Made by a program: the position numbers and the translations under genes. Positions 18,541 through 28,114 of a DNA stretch of 64,000 bases are shown here, in pieces. Positions within the stretch are counted from its first letter, which is position 1, and every line of letters begins with the position of its first letter. The stretch is from Massilia sp. YIM B02443 (GTDB taxonomy: Bacteria > Pseudomonadota > Gammaproteobacteria > Burkholderiales > Burkholderiaceae_D): contig NZ_JASNRA010000003.1 of NCBI RefSeq assembly GCF_030411955.1, positions 1 through 64,000 on the forward strand, given 5' to 3'. The notes below the pieces were generated by a model. That model was not told the DNA's origin. It did no database searches and worked only from the letters and a program-made list of their open reading frames with translations.

Positions 18541-18579
18541 TCGTCGGTCGCGACAGTCAGATATCCTGGAGATAAGAAC

Positions 18580-19032
18580 ATGCAAGTTATTCTGTTGGAA
18601 AAAGTCATCAACGTCGGCAACCTGGGCGACGTCGTCAAAGTCAAGGACGGTTACGCACGTAACTTCCTGATCCCGCAAAAGATGGCCCGTCGCGCCACCG
18701 CGTCGGCCGTCGCCGAGTTCGAAGCCAAGCGCGCCGAACTGGAAAAGGCAGCCGCCGAGAAGCTGGCAGCTGCACAAGCCCAGGGCGACAAGCTGAGCGG
18801 CATGACCGTCACCATCGCGCAGAAAGCCGGCGTTGACGGCCGTCTGTTCGGTTCGGTCACCAACTTCGACATCGCCGAAGCGCTGAGCAAGCAAGGCTTC
18901 CCGGTCGAGAAGTCGGCCGTGCGCCTGCCGACCGGTCCGCTGAAGACCACCGGCGAATTCCCGATCTCGGTGGCGCTGCACACCGACGTCGTGAGCGAGA
19001 TCACCATCGCTGTCGTGGGCGAAGCTGCCTAA
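18580..19032 (+). CDS. rplI: 50S ribosomal protein L9
   Basis: A 150-residue L9 with the N-terminal RNA-binding domain ([29 protein letters not shown]), a long connecting helix and a C-terminal domain. CTGGAGATAAGA precedes ATG. It is the last gene of the operon, followed by a strong terminator. Confidence 0.98.
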   Translation: MQVILLEKVINVGNLGDVVKVKDGYARNFLIPQKMARRATASAVAEFEAKRAELEKAAAEKLAAAQAQGDKLSGMTVTIAQKAGVDGRLFGSVTNFDIAEALSKQGFPVEKSAVRLPTGPLKTTGEFPISVALHTDVVSEITIAVVGEAA

Positions 19033-19056
19033 GCGAATGTTGTTCCAGTAGTTCAG

Positions 19057-19083
19057 AAAAGCCGGGTTCGCCCGGCTTTTTTG
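19057..19083 (+). terminator. Intrinsic terminator after rplI
   Basis: GCCGGG and CCCGGC flank a TTCG tetraloop, with AAAA before and TTTTTT after. A textbook terminator separating the rpsF operon from dnaB. Confidence 0.92.
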
Positions 19084-19131
19084 CTTTTGAAACTCTCCAA
19101 TTATGACAGCCGTGTGACAGGAGAAGGTATA

Positions 19132-20529
19132 ATGCCGCCCATGAACGCAGCACCCGCCGATCCGCAGCTCGAATCGCTCCGCATCCCCCCGCACTCCATC
19201 GAAGCAGAACAGTCCGTCATCGGCGGCCTGCTGCGCGATAACGCGGCATGGGACCGGATCGCCGATTTCATGCACGCGGACGACTTCTACCGTTACGATC
19301 ACCGCATCATCTTCGAACAGATGATCCGCCTGATCAACGCCGGCAAACCGGCCGACGTCATTACGGTCTACGAGGCCTGCAACCAGCTCGGCAAGGCCGA
19401 GGAGGTCGGCGGCCTGCAGTACCTGAACGCGATGGCGCAGAACACGCCGTCCGCCGCCAACATCCGGCGCTACGCCGAGATCGTGCGCGACCGCGGCATC
19501 CTGCGCAAACTCATTACCGTCGCCGACGAGATTTCCGGCAATGCCTTCAATCCGCAGGGCAAGGAAGTCAAGCAGATGCTGGACGAGGCGGAGTCGAAGA
19601 TCTTCGCCATCGCCGAGCAGGGCGCGCGCGGCGCCCAGGGCTGGAACCCGATCCAGCCGCTGCTGACGCAAGTGGTCGAGCGCATCGACGAACTCTATAG
19701 CCGCGAAAACCAGGGCGAGATCACGGGCGTGCCGACCGGCTTCCTGGACCTGGACCGCATGACCTCCGGCCTGCAGCCGGGCGACCTGGTGATCGTGGCC
19801 GGTCGTCCGTCGATGGGCAAGACCGCATTCTCGGTGAACATCGGCGAAAACGTCGCGATCGAGGCCGGCCTGCCGGTCGCCGTGTTCTCGATGGAGATGG
19901 GCGGCACCCAGCTGGCCATGCGTATGCTCGGCTCGGTCGGCCAGCTCGACCAGCACCGCCTGCGTACCGGCCGCCTGCTCGACGAAGACTGGCCGCGCCT
20001 GACGCACGCGATCCAGAAAATGAACGACGCCCAGCTGTATATCGATGAAACCCCGGCATTGAACCCGATCGAGATGCGCGCCCGTGCGCGCCGCCTGGCG
20101 CGCCAGTGCGGCAAGCTGGGCCTGATCATCGTCGACTACCTGCAGCTGATGCAGGGCAGCCAGCCGGGCGACAACCGCGCCTCCGAGATCTCGGAGATCT
20201 CGCGTTCGCTCAAGGGCCTGGCCAAGGAATTGCATTGCCCGGTGATCGCGCTGTCGCAGCTGAACCGCTCGCTGGAACAACGCCCCAACAAACGTCCCGT
20301 GATGTCCGACCTGCGCGAATCCGGCGCTATCGAGCAGGATGCGGACGTGATCATCTTCCTGTATCGCGACGAAGTCTACAACCCGGATTCGCCCGACAAG
20401 GGCACCGCCGAGATCATCATCGGCAAACAGCGTAACGGTCCGATCGGCGCGGTGCGCCTGACCTGGATCGGGCAGTACACCAAGTTCGGCAACTACAGCG
20501 GCAACCTCGCCATCTACCAGGGCGATTAA
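19132..20529 (+). CDS. dnaB: Replicative DNA helicase DnaB
   Basis: DnaB unwinds the replication fork as a hexamer. The N-terminal domain (PPHSIEAEQSVIGGLLRDN) is followed by the RecA-type ATPase with Walker A GRPSMGKTAF near 224-231 and the DnaB motifs IVDYLQLM and LSQLNRSLEQRP. ATG 19132 (MPPMNAAPAD, 465 residues) is chosen because CAGGAGAAGG lies just upstream. The longer frame would begin inside the rplI terminator. Confidence 0.97.
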   Translation: MPPMNAAPADPQLESLRIPPHSIEAEQSVIGGLLRDNAAWDRIADFMHADDFYRYDHRIIFEQMIRLINAGKPADVITVYEACNQLGKAEEVGGLQYLNAMAQNTPSAANIRRYAEIVRDRGILRKLITVADEISGNAFNPQGKEVKQMLDEAESKIFAIAEQGARGAQGWNPIQPLLTQVVERIDELYSRENQGEITGVPTGFLDLDRMTSGLQPGDLVIVAGRPSMGKTAFSVNIGENVAIEAGLPVAVFSMEMGGTQLAMRMLGSVGQLDQHRLRTGRLLDEDWPRLTHAIQKMNDAQLYIDETPALNPIEMRARARRLARQCGKLGLIIVDYLQLMQGSQPGDNRASEISEISRSLKGLAKELHCPVIALSQLNRSLEQRPNKRPVMSDLRESGAIEQDADVIIFLYRDEVYNPDSPDKGTAEIIIGKQRNGPIGAVRLTWIGQYTKFGNYSGNLAIYQGD

Positions 20530-20619
20530 GCCGGTCAGCGGCCGTCACCAATTGCCGCCGCTTTTTCCCGGGCGGCGGCAAGTCCCAGAGAGTAATGACG
20601 AAAGTCACGGAGAAAAACA

Positions 20620-21246
20620 ATGTTTGGACGCTTCATGCCCACCGAGGGCAAGTTCTTTGACCTGTTCAACCAGCACGCCGCGCTGTGCGTGAAGGGGGCG
20701 CACGAAATGGTCGGCCTGATGACCAATTTCGATGACCTGGAAAACCGCACCCACGCGGTCGAAAGCATCGAAAAGCAGGCCGACAAGATCACCTACACCA
20801 CGGTGGACCTGCTGCACAAGACCTTCATCACCCCGCTCGACCGCGATGACATCCACAAGCTGATCACGCGCATGGACGACATCCTGGACATGATGGAAGA
20901 CGCGGCCCAGACCGTGTCGCTGTACGACCTGCACGCCGTGACGCCGGAAGCCAAGCGCCTGGCCGAGCTGTGCCTGTCGTGCTGCCTGAAGGTGCAGGAA
21001 GCGGTCGGCATGCTGCACGACATGGACAACGCGCCGAAGATCGTCGCCATCTGCGAAGAGATCGACCGCTTCGAGTCGGACGCCGACCACGTGATGCGCG
21101 CCGCCATGTCCAAGCTGTTCCGTGACGAACCGGACGTGCGCAACCTGATCAAGATGAAGGCGATCTACGAGATCCTGGAAACCGTGACCGACCGCTGCGA
21201 AGACGTCGCCAACATCATCGAAGGCATCATCGTCGAAAACGCGTAA
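20620..21246 (+). CDS. DUF47 family PhoU-like phosphate transport accessory protein
   Basis: A 208-residue all-helical protein of the DUF47/TIGR00153 family (PTEGKFFDLFNQHA, RMDDILDMMEDAAQTVSLYD, with acidic residues such as EEIDRFESDAD). These proteins bind metal and modulate the neighbouring Pit transporter. It lies 21 bases before the phosphate permease gene, so the two are an operon. Confidence 0.93.
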   Translation: MFGRFMPTEGKFFDLFNQHAALCVKGAHEMVGLMTNFDDLENRTHAVESIEKQADKITYTTVDLLHKTFITPLDRDDIHKLITRMDDILDMMEDAAQTVSLYDLHAVTPEAKRLAELCLSCCLKVQEAVGMLHDMDNAPKIVAICEEIDRFESDADHVMRAAMSKLFRDEPDVRNLIKMKAIYEILETVTDRCEDVANIIEGIIVENA

Positions 21247-21267
21247 GCGTCTCGCGGGCAGAAAATT

Positions 21268-22278
21268 ATGGAAACTCTCCACATCAGCATCTACGTGCTG
21301 GGCCTGCTGGTGCTGCTGGCACTGGTGTTCGACTTCATGAACGGCTTCCACGATTCGGCGAACTCGATCGCCACCGTGGTCTCCACCGGCGTCCTGAAAC
21401 CGCAGACCGCGGTCGCGATGGCCGCCTTCTTCAACTTCATCGCGATCTTCGTGGTCAACATGAAGGTGGCGCAGACCATCGGCAAGGGCACCATCGACCC
21501 GCACGTGGTCGACCATTACGTGATCTTCGGCGCCCTGGTCGGGGCCATCGCCTGGAACATCATCACCTGGTACTACGGCATCCCGTCCTCGTCCTCGCAC
21601 GCCCTGATCGGCGGCCTGGTCGGCGCGGCAGTGGCCAAGGCCGGCACCGGCTCGCTGATTTCCGGCGGCCTGATCAAGACCGTGGCCTTCATCGTGGTCG
21701 CGCCGCTGCTCGGTTTCGTGCTGGGGTCGATCATCATGCTGATTGTCTCCTGGTTGTTCGTGAAGTCGACGCCGCGCAAGGTCGATACCTGGTTCCGCCG
21801 TCTGCAGCTGGCCTCGGCCGCAGCTTATTCGCTGGGCCACGGCGGTAACGACGCGCAAAAGACCATGGGCATCATCTGGATGCTGCTGATCGCGGCCGGC
21901 TACACCAACGCCGCCGACACCCATCCACCGGCCTGGGTCATCATCTCGTGCTATGCGGCGATTGCCTTCGGTACGCTGTTCGGCGGCTGGCGCATCGTCA
22001 AGACCATGGGCCAGAAGATCACCAAGCTCAAACCGGTCGGCGGCTTCTGCGCCGAATCGGGCGGCGCCGTGACGCTGCTGATGTCGAGCGCCTTCGGCAT
22101 CCCGGTCTCGACCACCCACACCATCACCGGCGCCATCGTCGGCGTGGGCGCGGCGCAGAAAGCGTCGGCGGTGCGCTGGGGCGTGGCGGGCAATATCGTG
22201 TGGGCCTGGATCTTCACCATCCCGGCGTCGGCCTTCATGGCGGCGATCGCGTGGTGGATCGGTACCCACATCATGTAA
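21268..22278 (+). CDS. pit: Low-affinity inorganic phosphate transporter (PiT family)
   Basis: A 336-residue inner-membrane permease taking up phosphate as a metal complex with cation symport. Both inverted PiT signatures are visible: DFMNGFHDSANSIATVVSTG near the N-terminus and SLGHGGNDAQKTMGI in the second half. About ten membrane helices are expected. It is coupled to the DUF47 gene and ends in a terminator. Confidence 0.95.
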   Translation: METLHISIYVLGLLVLLALVFDFMNGFHDSANSIATVVSTGVLKPQTAVAMAAFFNFIAIFVVNMKVAQTIGKGTIDPHVVDHYVIFGALVGAIAWNIITWYYGIPSSSSHALIGGLVGAAVAKAGTGSLISGGLIKTVAFIVVAPLLGFVLGSIIMLIVSWLFVKSTPRKVDTWFRRLQLASAAAYSLGHGGNDAQKTMGIIWMLLIAAGYTNAADTHPPAWVIISCYAAIAFGTLFGGWRIVKTMGQKITKLKPVGGFCAESGGAVTLLMSSAFGIPVSTTHTITGAIVGVGAAQKASAVRWGVAGNIVWAWIFTIPASAFMAAIAWWIGTHIM

Positions 22279-22311
22279 GAGCAAGTCGGCCGCGACGGCC
22301 GGCAACGAAGA

Positions 22312-22337
22312 ACGGAGCCCGCGGGCTCCGTTTTTTT
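22312..22337 (+). terminator. Intrinsic terminator after the pit gene
   Basis: ACGGAGCCC and GGGCTCCGT pair around GC and are followed by seven T. Confidence 0.88.
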
Positions 22338-22358
22338 ATGCCTGCCTGCGCACCGGCT

Positions 22359-22583
22359 TCAGATGTTGATGGTGCCGGCGCCGGCGCGCTGCATGTTCTC
22401 GAGCTGCGTCTTGTCGACCGCCTCGGCATCCTGCGGCTTGCCGGGCCGGCGCTTGAGATAGGTGCCGGTGGGCAGCGTGCGGTCGGCGGCCGGATCGGCG
22501 CCGGCGGTGTTGTTGCCGCTGCTGGCGGCGCAGCCGGACAGCAGGATGGCGGTAACGGCAAACAGCGGGACAAGCTTGTTCAA
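22359..22583 (-). CDS. Small putative lipoprotein
   Basis: A 74-residue protein starting at TTG 22583 behind CAGGAGCACGAT. The N-terminus MNKLVPLFAVTAILLSGCAA is a lipoprotein signal with lipobox LSGC (Cys18), so the mature protein is a short lipid-anchored peptide of about 57 residues. It contains LPTGTYLKRRPG, seen in similar small lipoproteins of the group. Function unknown. Confidence 0.7.
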   Translation of the reverse strand: MNKLVPLFAVTAILLSGCAASSGNNTAGADPAADRTLPTGTYLKRRPGKPQDAEAVDKTQLENMQRAGAGTINI

Positions 22584-22696
22584 ATCGTGCTCCTGCAGAA
22601 AAGTTGGGCCGGGCAATGGGCCGGCACCGTCATTCTAGGCGCGCGATCGGTGGAAATGCACCTGTTCGATGTATCAGGTTGGCGCCATCGGCGTCG

Positions 22697-23590
22697 TCAG
22701 TCCAGCGTCACTTCCAGACCTTCGTAGGCCAGATGCACCTGCAAGTCGCCGAGCCGTCCGGCGTGGCGCGCCAGCACGTCGGCGAAGGCGGCTTCCAGTG
22801 CGTCGTCACTGCGCGTCGGCTCGTGGTGGGTGCAGTACAGGGCGCGCGCGCCGACCCGCAGCGCAGTGGCGACTGCCGCGTCGAAGGTGCCGTGGCCCCA
22901 TCCGGCGCGCGCCGGATATTCGTCGCGCGTGTACGAGCAATCCATGATCAGGGCGTCGACGCCGGCCATCAGCGCGTCCATCGCCTGCTCCCGTTCGCGC
23001 AACCGGGCCTCGGCGGCGGCGTGGTGCGGGTCGCCTGGCGGGTGCGGGTTGTTCCACGGCTCGTGGTCGCCCGTAAAGAACAGCGAGCGGCCATTGCAAT
23101 CGATGCGGTAGCCCAGGTTCAGCACCGGGTGGTTGGTCATCACGTTCGAGACGCTGGCCTGGCCGAGCGCGAGCGGCACGCCGATTTCCAGCGTGCGGTA
23201 TGCGATGCTGGCCGCCATCTGCGCCTCGCCGACTGGGAAATAGCTGTTCTGCAGCTGCACCGCCATCACGTGCTCGATGCCGCGCCCGCTGGCCTGGTCG
23301 TGGGCGCCGTGCAGGCAGATCCGGCTGCCCTTGACGAACAGCGGCGTGAAGAAGGGCAGGCCGTGGATATGGTCCCAGTGGCTGTGGGTGATGAAGATAT
23401 TGGCGTCGACCGTGGCGCCGTCCTTGAGCAGCTGCTGGGCCAGCGGGAACAGGCCGGTGCCGGCGTCCAGTACGATCAGGGTGCCGTCATCGAGGCGCAC
23501 CTCGATGCAGGTGGTGTTGCCGCCATAGCGCGCGGTGTGCGGGCCGGGCGAGGGGATCGACCCGCGCACGCCCCAGAAGCGGAATTTCAT
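22697..23590 (-). CDS. MBL-fold metallohydrolase
   Basis: A 297-residue metallo-beta-lactamase-fold protein opening with MKFRFWGVRGSIPSPGPHTA. This start is shared by RNase Z-like and cyclic-nucleotide phosphodiesterase-like members. Metal ligands are in THSHWDHIHGLPFF and later FTGDHEPWNN and MDCSYTRDEYP. The substrate cannot be read from the sequence; phosphodiesterase activity is the family's best guess. It stands alone between a lipoprotein and a membrane protein on the same strand. Confidence 0.85.
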   Translation of the reverse strand: MKFRFWGVRGSIPSPGPHTARYGGNTTCIEVRLDDGTLIVLDAGTGLFPLAQQLLKDGATVDANIFITHSHWDHIHGLPFFTPLFVKGSRICLHGAHDQASGRGIEHVMAVQLQNSYFPVGEAQMAASIAYRTLEIGVPLALGQASVSNVMTNHPVLNLGYRIDCNGRSLFFTGDHEPWNNPHPPGDPHHAAAEARLREREQAMDALMAGVDALIMDCSYTRDEYPARAGWGHGTFDAAVATALRVGARALYCTHHEPTRSDDALEAAFADVLARHAGRLGDLQVHLAYEGLEVTLD

Positions 23591-23854
23591 GGTGACTCCT
23601 GGCCAGGACTGACGCAGGTTATTTTAAGCAACCCCGATGATAGCGGGTTTGTGTCCATGTGGCATCGAGGAGCGTGCGCGCAGCTGATTTGCGCGGGATC
23701 AGCGCTCGCTTGTTGCAATGCGCGCCTATGTGGCGCCGGGGCCACGGCTTCAGGCGGTCGGGCGTGCCGTTGCGCGGCCGTCACCAACCAGGCACCGGTC
23801 GGGCACTCGGCGGCGAGGACAATCATCGGTTCTGCTGCGGATGAGTGGGCGATG

Positions 23855-24634
23855 CTAAACCCGGACCGAACGCCCGCCACGCCGCGCCGTGATGCGGCGC
23901 ACGCCGAGCTGCACCGCCAGCGCGCAGGCGGTCGCCACCAGGAACGCGGGGCCGATGGCGCCGCCCGGCAGTAGCAGGGCCAGCGCCAGGCAGAACACGG
24001 CGAAGGCATGGTAGCCACCCACCATGCCGCGCAGCAGGGCGACTGCGAAGCCGGGCCCGGAAGCGCGGTGCGAAAAGCCGACCAGCACCGTGCTCATCAC
24101 CGGGAACATGGCGAACAGCCCGCTCAGCGTCGGCCCCAGGCCGCTGGCCGCCTGGGTCACGGCAACGGTCAGCACTGCTCCGGCCAGCATGCGCCACGGC
24201 AGGTCGCGCGCCGGCCGCACATTGGCGGCGCCGGGGGCCGGCGGCTGGCCGATCAGGCGCGGCGCCAGCAGCAGCGCGATCGCGACAACGACGAAGCCGG
24301 CCCACGGTGGCAGCGATACACGCTGCAGCACCGCCACCGCCAGCGCCCAGGCCAGCAGCGCCACGCCCAGGCAAGCCGCTACATTGGCGCGCACCGCCAT
24401 TCGCGCATAGGCCACGCTGAACACCAGCACCGCCAGCACGGCCAGAAAAGTATTGGCTGCGGCAATGGCGGCGAAGTCGCTGCCCTGTTCCAGCGCGATC
24501 GCCAGCAGGATCGGGCCGGAGACGATGGGGAAAGCCGACAGCCAGCCGGCCACGCCCGGGCCCCAGCGGCGGCCGGCCAGGGTGACGAGGGCGATCAGGG
24601 AGGGGACGAGCAGGAGCTTGAGGATCAGTGGCAT
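23855..24634 (-). CDS. Hypothetical integral membrane protein
   Basis: A 259-residue protein with eight or so hydrophobic helices (first MPLILKLLLVPSLIALVTLAG). Recurrent short motifs such as GWLSAFPIVSGPI and LSGLFAMFPVMSTVLVGFSH suggest an internal duplication of a four-helix unit. No known transporter signature is recognised. The C-terminus is basic (RRITARRGGRSVRV). The 264 bases between it and the MBL gene hold nothing I can identify. Confidence 0.75.
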   Translation of the reverse strand: MPLILKLLLVPSLIALVTLAGRRWGPGVAGWLSAFPIVSGPILLAIALEQGSDFAAIAAANTFLAVLAVLVFSVAYARMAVRANVAACLGVALLAWALAVAVLQRVSLPPWAGFVVVAIALLLAPRLIGQPPAPGAANVRPARDLPWRMLAGAVLTVAVTQAASGLGPTLSGLFAMFPVMSTVLVGFSHRASGPGFAVALLRGMVGGYHAFAVFCLALALLLPGGAIGPAFLVATACALAVQLGVRRITARRGGRSVRV

Positions 24635-24674
24635 CGGGCGGCTTCAAAAACGTTACGCCACGAATGCGTGGCGC

Positions 24675-24707
24675 ATAAAAAACGCCCGCCGAAGAGGGCG
24701 GGCGTTG
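24675..24707 (-). terminator. Intrinsic terminator after phoH
   Basis: Read on the minus strand, AACGCCCGCCC and GGCGGGCGTT form a stem with a TCTTC loop region, followed by TTTTTTATG. It lies about 50 bases after the phoH stop. Confidence 0.88.
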
Positions 24708-24759
24708 CGGCGGATGCCTGCGCTGGCGCAGGCGGTCCGGGGCGAGGTCAGATCAGGAC

Positions 24760-26556
24760 TCAGAGCACGTCGCTGGCGTGATCGGCCAGGCGCGAGCGTT
24801 CGCCGCGCGCCAGCGTCACGTGGCCGCCATGGCTCCAGCCCTTGAAGCGGTCGACCACGTAGGTCAGGCCGCTCGAGCCTTCGGTGAGATAGGGCGTGTC
24901 GATCTGGGCGATATTGCCCAGGCACAGGATCTTGGTGCCGGGACCGGCGCGCGTGACCAGCGTCTTCATCTGCTTCGGCGTCAGGTTCTGCGCCTCGTCG
25001 ATGATCAGGAACTTGTTGACGAAGGTACGGCCGCGCATGAAGTTGAGCGACTTGATCTTGATGCGCGAGCGGATCAGGTCTTGCGTGGCGGCGCGGCCCC
25101 AGTCGCCGGCGTCGCCGTCCGACTTCATCAGCACCTCCAGGTTGTCGTCGAACGCGCCCATCCATGGCGACATCTTTTCTTCCTCGGTGCCCGGCAGGAA
25201 GCCGATGTCTTCGCCCACCGGCACCGTGACGCGGGTGACGATGATCTCGTTGTACTGCTTGGTCTCGAGCACCTGCGCCAGGCCGGCGGCCAGCGCCAGC
25301 AGGGTCTTGCCGGTGCCGGCCTGGCCCAGCAGGGTGATGAAGTCGACTTCCGGATTCATCAGCAGGTTGAGGGCGAAGTTCTGCTCGCGGTTGCGCGCGG
25401 TGATGCCCCAGACATTGTTCTTGTTGTGGCTATAGTCGCGCAGCGTCTGCAGCACGGCGGTCTTGCCGTTGATCTGTTTTACCTGAGCGTAGAGCGGCGC
25501 TTCGCCATCCTTCGGTTCCAGGAATACGAACTGGTTCACCAGCAGGGTCGGAATCACCGGACCGGTGACACGGTAGTAGGTCGACGAATTGCCGTTGCGG
25601 TTTTCCTGCCACGATTCGACGTCCTTGCCGTGGGTGTCCCAGAAGTCGTTCGGCAGTTGGACGATGCCCGAGTACAGCAGGTCGGTGTCTTCCAGCACGT
25701 GGTCGTTGAAGTAATCCTCGGCCGGCAGGCCCAGCGCGCGCGCCTTGATGCGCATATTGATGTCTTTCGACACCAGCACGATGGCGCGGCCGTTCATCTG
25801 GCCTTCCAGCGCGCGCACCACGCCCAGGATCTGGTTGTCGGCCTTGCCCGACGGCAGGCCTTCGGGCAGGGCGGCGCCGTTCAGGCGGGTCTGGAAGTAC
25901 AGGCGGCCCTTGGCGTCCTTGTTGCCGAGCTTGGAGAGCGGAATGCCGGACTCGATCGCGTCGTCGTCGACGTTGGCGATCAGGGCGTCCAGCGTGCGCG
26001 AGACCTGGCGCGCATTGCGCGCGACTTCGCTCATGCCCTTCTTGTGGTTGTCCAGCTCTTCGAGCGTCATCATCGGCAGGTAGACGTCGTGCTCCTCGAA
26101 GCGGAACAGCGAGGTCGGGTCATGCATCAGCACATTGGTATCGAGCACAAACACCTTGGTCGAACCGGAACGGTCGGCCTTGCGGCTGGTGGACGACTTG
26201 ACGGTGACCTCGACCGGCTTGTGCTTGACCGGATGCGGCTGGCCGGCATCGGTTTCGCGCAGCTTGGCCTGGACCGGTGCTGGAACAGGGGCGGCAGCGG
26301 AAACCAGCGCAGGTGCGGCGCCCTTGGCGGGCTTGGCAGCCGCCACCGGCGCTTCGGCCGCGGCCAGGGTGTCCTGGGCCTTGCGGCGCGCACGCGATTT
26401 AGGGGTAGGGACGGCCTGACCGCTGATCAGGTCTTCGACGTCGGCGTCGGTCTTGGCCGAGGCCGGGCGCACCGGGCTCTTGCCGGGTTCCGCCTTGGGG
26501 TAATCTTTTACCAGCAGCATGGTGGCTGGTTGAGTAGGTAGCTTGGGCAGTGGCAT
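24760..26556 (-). CDS. PhoH family protein with N-terminal PIN domain
   Basis: A 598-residue protein combining a PIN nuclease domain (about 130-270, starting VFVLDTNVLMHDP) with a PhoH ATPase/helicase-like domain. Walker A GQAGTGKTLLALAAG is near 409, VPVGEDIGFLPGTEEEKMSP follows, and Walker B FLIIDEAQN is near 518. This is the long YlaK/PhoH2-like architecture linked to RNA processing. The first 130 residues are Ala/Pro/Lys rich and probably disordered. It lies downstream of the peroxiredoxin gene on the same strand, 286 bases away, with nothing evident in the gap. Confidence 0.93.
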   Translation of the reverse strand: MPLPKLPTQPATMLLVKDYPKAEPGKSPVRPASAKTDADVEDLISGQAVPTPKSRARRKAQDTLAAAEAPVAAAKPAKGAAPALVSAAAPVPAPVQAKLRETDAGQPHPVKHKPVEVTVKSSTSRKADRSGSTKVFVLDTNVLMHDPTSLFRFEEHDVYLPMMTLEELDNHKKGMSEVARNARQVSRTLDALIANVDDDAIESGIPLSKLGNKDAKGRLYFQTRLNGAALPEGLPSGKADNQILGVVRALEGQMNGRAIVLVSKDINMRIKARALGLPAEDYFNDHVLEDTDLLYSGIVQLPNDFWDTHGKDVESWQENRNGNSSTYYRVTGPVIPTLLVNQFVFLEPKDGEAPLYAQVKQINGKTAVLQTLRDYSHNKNNVWGITARNREQNFALNLLMNPEVDFITLLGQAGTGKTLLALAAGLAQVLETKQYNEIIVTRVTVPVGEDIGFLPGTEEEKMSPWMGAFDDNLEVLMKSDGDAGDWGRAATQDLIRSRIKIKSLNFMRGRTFVNKFLIIDEAQNLTPKQMKTLVTRAGPGTKILCLGNIAQIDTPYLTEGSSGLTYVVDRFKGWSHGGHVTLARGERSRLADHASDVL

Positions 26557-26842
26557 CAGGTTCTCAATCTAGAAAAATAAGGAAAGGCCGTGTGCGCGCG
26601 GGCCATGCGGGCGCTGCAGACGGGAACGATGCAACTTGGGGGTACTTCGAACGATACGATGGGGACTTGCAGGGACATCCTGTTGCGGCTCGGCCGGACT
26701 TGGGCAGGTGCAGAAGCGGGGAAGCTGATGCGCGTGCGGGCCCGGCGGGCAAGCAGAATGGAGTGAGGCTGATGTGTTGCGGTTTGACTCAAAATAAACG
26801 ATAGCGTTCCAGCAAGTTAAACAAACTGGAGCCATCCGTTTT

Positions 26843-27346
26843 TCAGGGCTGGCTCTTCAGAAATTCCAGCACTTCGGTCACGTGATCGTTGACTTTCACG
26901 CCACGCCATTCTTTCACCAATCGGCCTTGAGCGTCAATGACAAACGTACTGCGCTCGACGCCACGTACTTGTTTGCCATACATATTTTTCAGCTTCATGA
27001 CATTGAACTGGCCGCACACGGCTTCTTCCGGATCAGAGATCAGCTCGAACGGCAGGCCCAGCTTGGACTTGAAGTTCTCGTGCGAGCGCAGCGAATCGCG
27101 GCTCAGGCCATAGATCTCCGCGCCCAGCGCCTCGAACTGCGGATACGCTTCGCGAAAGGCGATGCTCTCGGTGGTGCAGCCGGGCGTGTTGTCCTTGGGG
27201 TAGAAGTACAGCACGGTGTACTTGGCCGGACGCCCGGCCAGTTCGAAGGTCTGGCCGCCGGTCATGGCGGCGCTGAAAGGCGCGACGCTGGCGTCGGCGG
27301 CGGGTGCAGGTGCAAGAACGGCGGTTGCGGTTTGGCTCTCGGCCAC
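26843..27346 (-). CDS. bcp: Thioredoxin-dependent peroxiredoxin (BCP/PrxQ type)
   Basis: A thiol peroxidase reducing hydroperoxides, 167 residues. The peroxidatic Cys57 is in YPKDNTPGCTTES. The usual resolving cysteine five residues later is absent, but Cys111 (EEAVCGQFNV) is present. GTG 27346 is chosen because CAGGAG lies six bases upstream; the longer frame to 27496 has 50 residues without family similarity. The N-terminal 20 residues are Ala rich. Confidence 0.92.
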   Translation of the reverse strand: MAESQTATAVLAPAPAADASVAPFSAAMTGGQTFELAGRPAKYTVLYFYPKDNTPGCTTESIAFREAYPQFEALGAEIYGLSRDSLRSHENFKSKLGLPFELISDPEEAVCGQFNVMKLKNMYGKQVRGVERSTFVIDAQGRLVKEWRGVKVNDHVTEVLEFLKSQP

Positions 27347-27544
27347 GGGATTCTCCTGGCGGTTCGGGATGTCCTCCCTGGCACGAAAAGCAGGGAGCGG
27401 CATTGCGATGATAATCGCCTGTGCCGCGCGCCGCCAGTCCCGGCTGGGCAAATTGGCAATCTTGTCGCAAAGTTGAGCGTAATTGCCAGATTTCAAGAGC
27501 CCTTATGCGCACAAGCTCCTGGGATCAGTCCGTGCCGGCCCGCC

Positions 27545-27925
27545 TCAGGCGCCGCTGCCGACGATCAGGGCCAGCGTGACCTTGCGCCCTTCGCCCATCA
27601 GGATGTTATAGGTGCGGCAGGCGGCCTGGCTGTCCATGCTTTCGACGCCGATGCGCAGGTTCGACAGGCTGGCGATCAGGCGCGGGTGGACGAAGCGCTG
27701 GCGCTCGCCGGTGCCGAGGATGACCACGTCCGGCTTGTCCTCGGCGATCTGCTCGAAGTGCGCGGCGGTCAGGTCCTCGAAACGGGTCACGTTCCAGGGC
27801 CGCGGCGGCACTTCGGGCAGAACGGTGAGGCTGTAGTCGAAGGGCTGGGCATTGATCTCCACCACGCCAGCGTGGTAACCGGTCACGGTCTGGTATTGTT
27901 GCGTATCGTCGGAATGAAGCTTCAT
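27545..27925 (-). CDS. Mth938-like (DUF498) domain protein
   Basis: A 126-residue single-domain protein of the Mth938/NDUFAF3-like family. Typical stretches are PDVVILGTGERQRFVHP and GVESMDSQAACRTYNILMGEGR. The family is linked to respiratory complex assembly in mitochondria; bacterial function is undefined. It is divergent from the aminotransferase gene. The cysteine in AACRTYN is conserved in many members. Confidence 0.88.
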   Translation of the reverse strand: MKLHSDDTQQYQTVTGYHAGVVEINAQPFDYSLTVLPEVPPRPWNVTRFEDLTAAHFEQIAEDKPDVVILGTGERQRFVHPRLIASLSNLRIGVESMDSQAACRTYNILMGEGRKVTLALIVGSGA

Positions 27926-28114
27926 CGTCTGGCCTGATCAAACAAGTGGGCAAACAGGATGCACCGTGCGATTGCCGCGGCGCACCACCAAAACGCCCAT
28001 TGTACCCGCAGCCGCGTATTCCCCCAGCTCGCCCCGAGGTTGCCTAATCCGCAGCCTTTCGGCAGAATGGTATTTTTCGCACTGCAACAGTGCACGCTCA
28101 CACCAGGGGTTACT

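Noticed and set aside
19081-19131. TTG start for dnaB giving 17 extra residues
   Set aside because: It would begin inside the rplI terminator T run. ATG 19132 has a good ribosome binding site.
20552-20582. Inverted repeat of GCCGCCGC after dnaB as terminator
   Set aside because: The stem is GC-rich but no T run follows on either strand, so termination is not supported.
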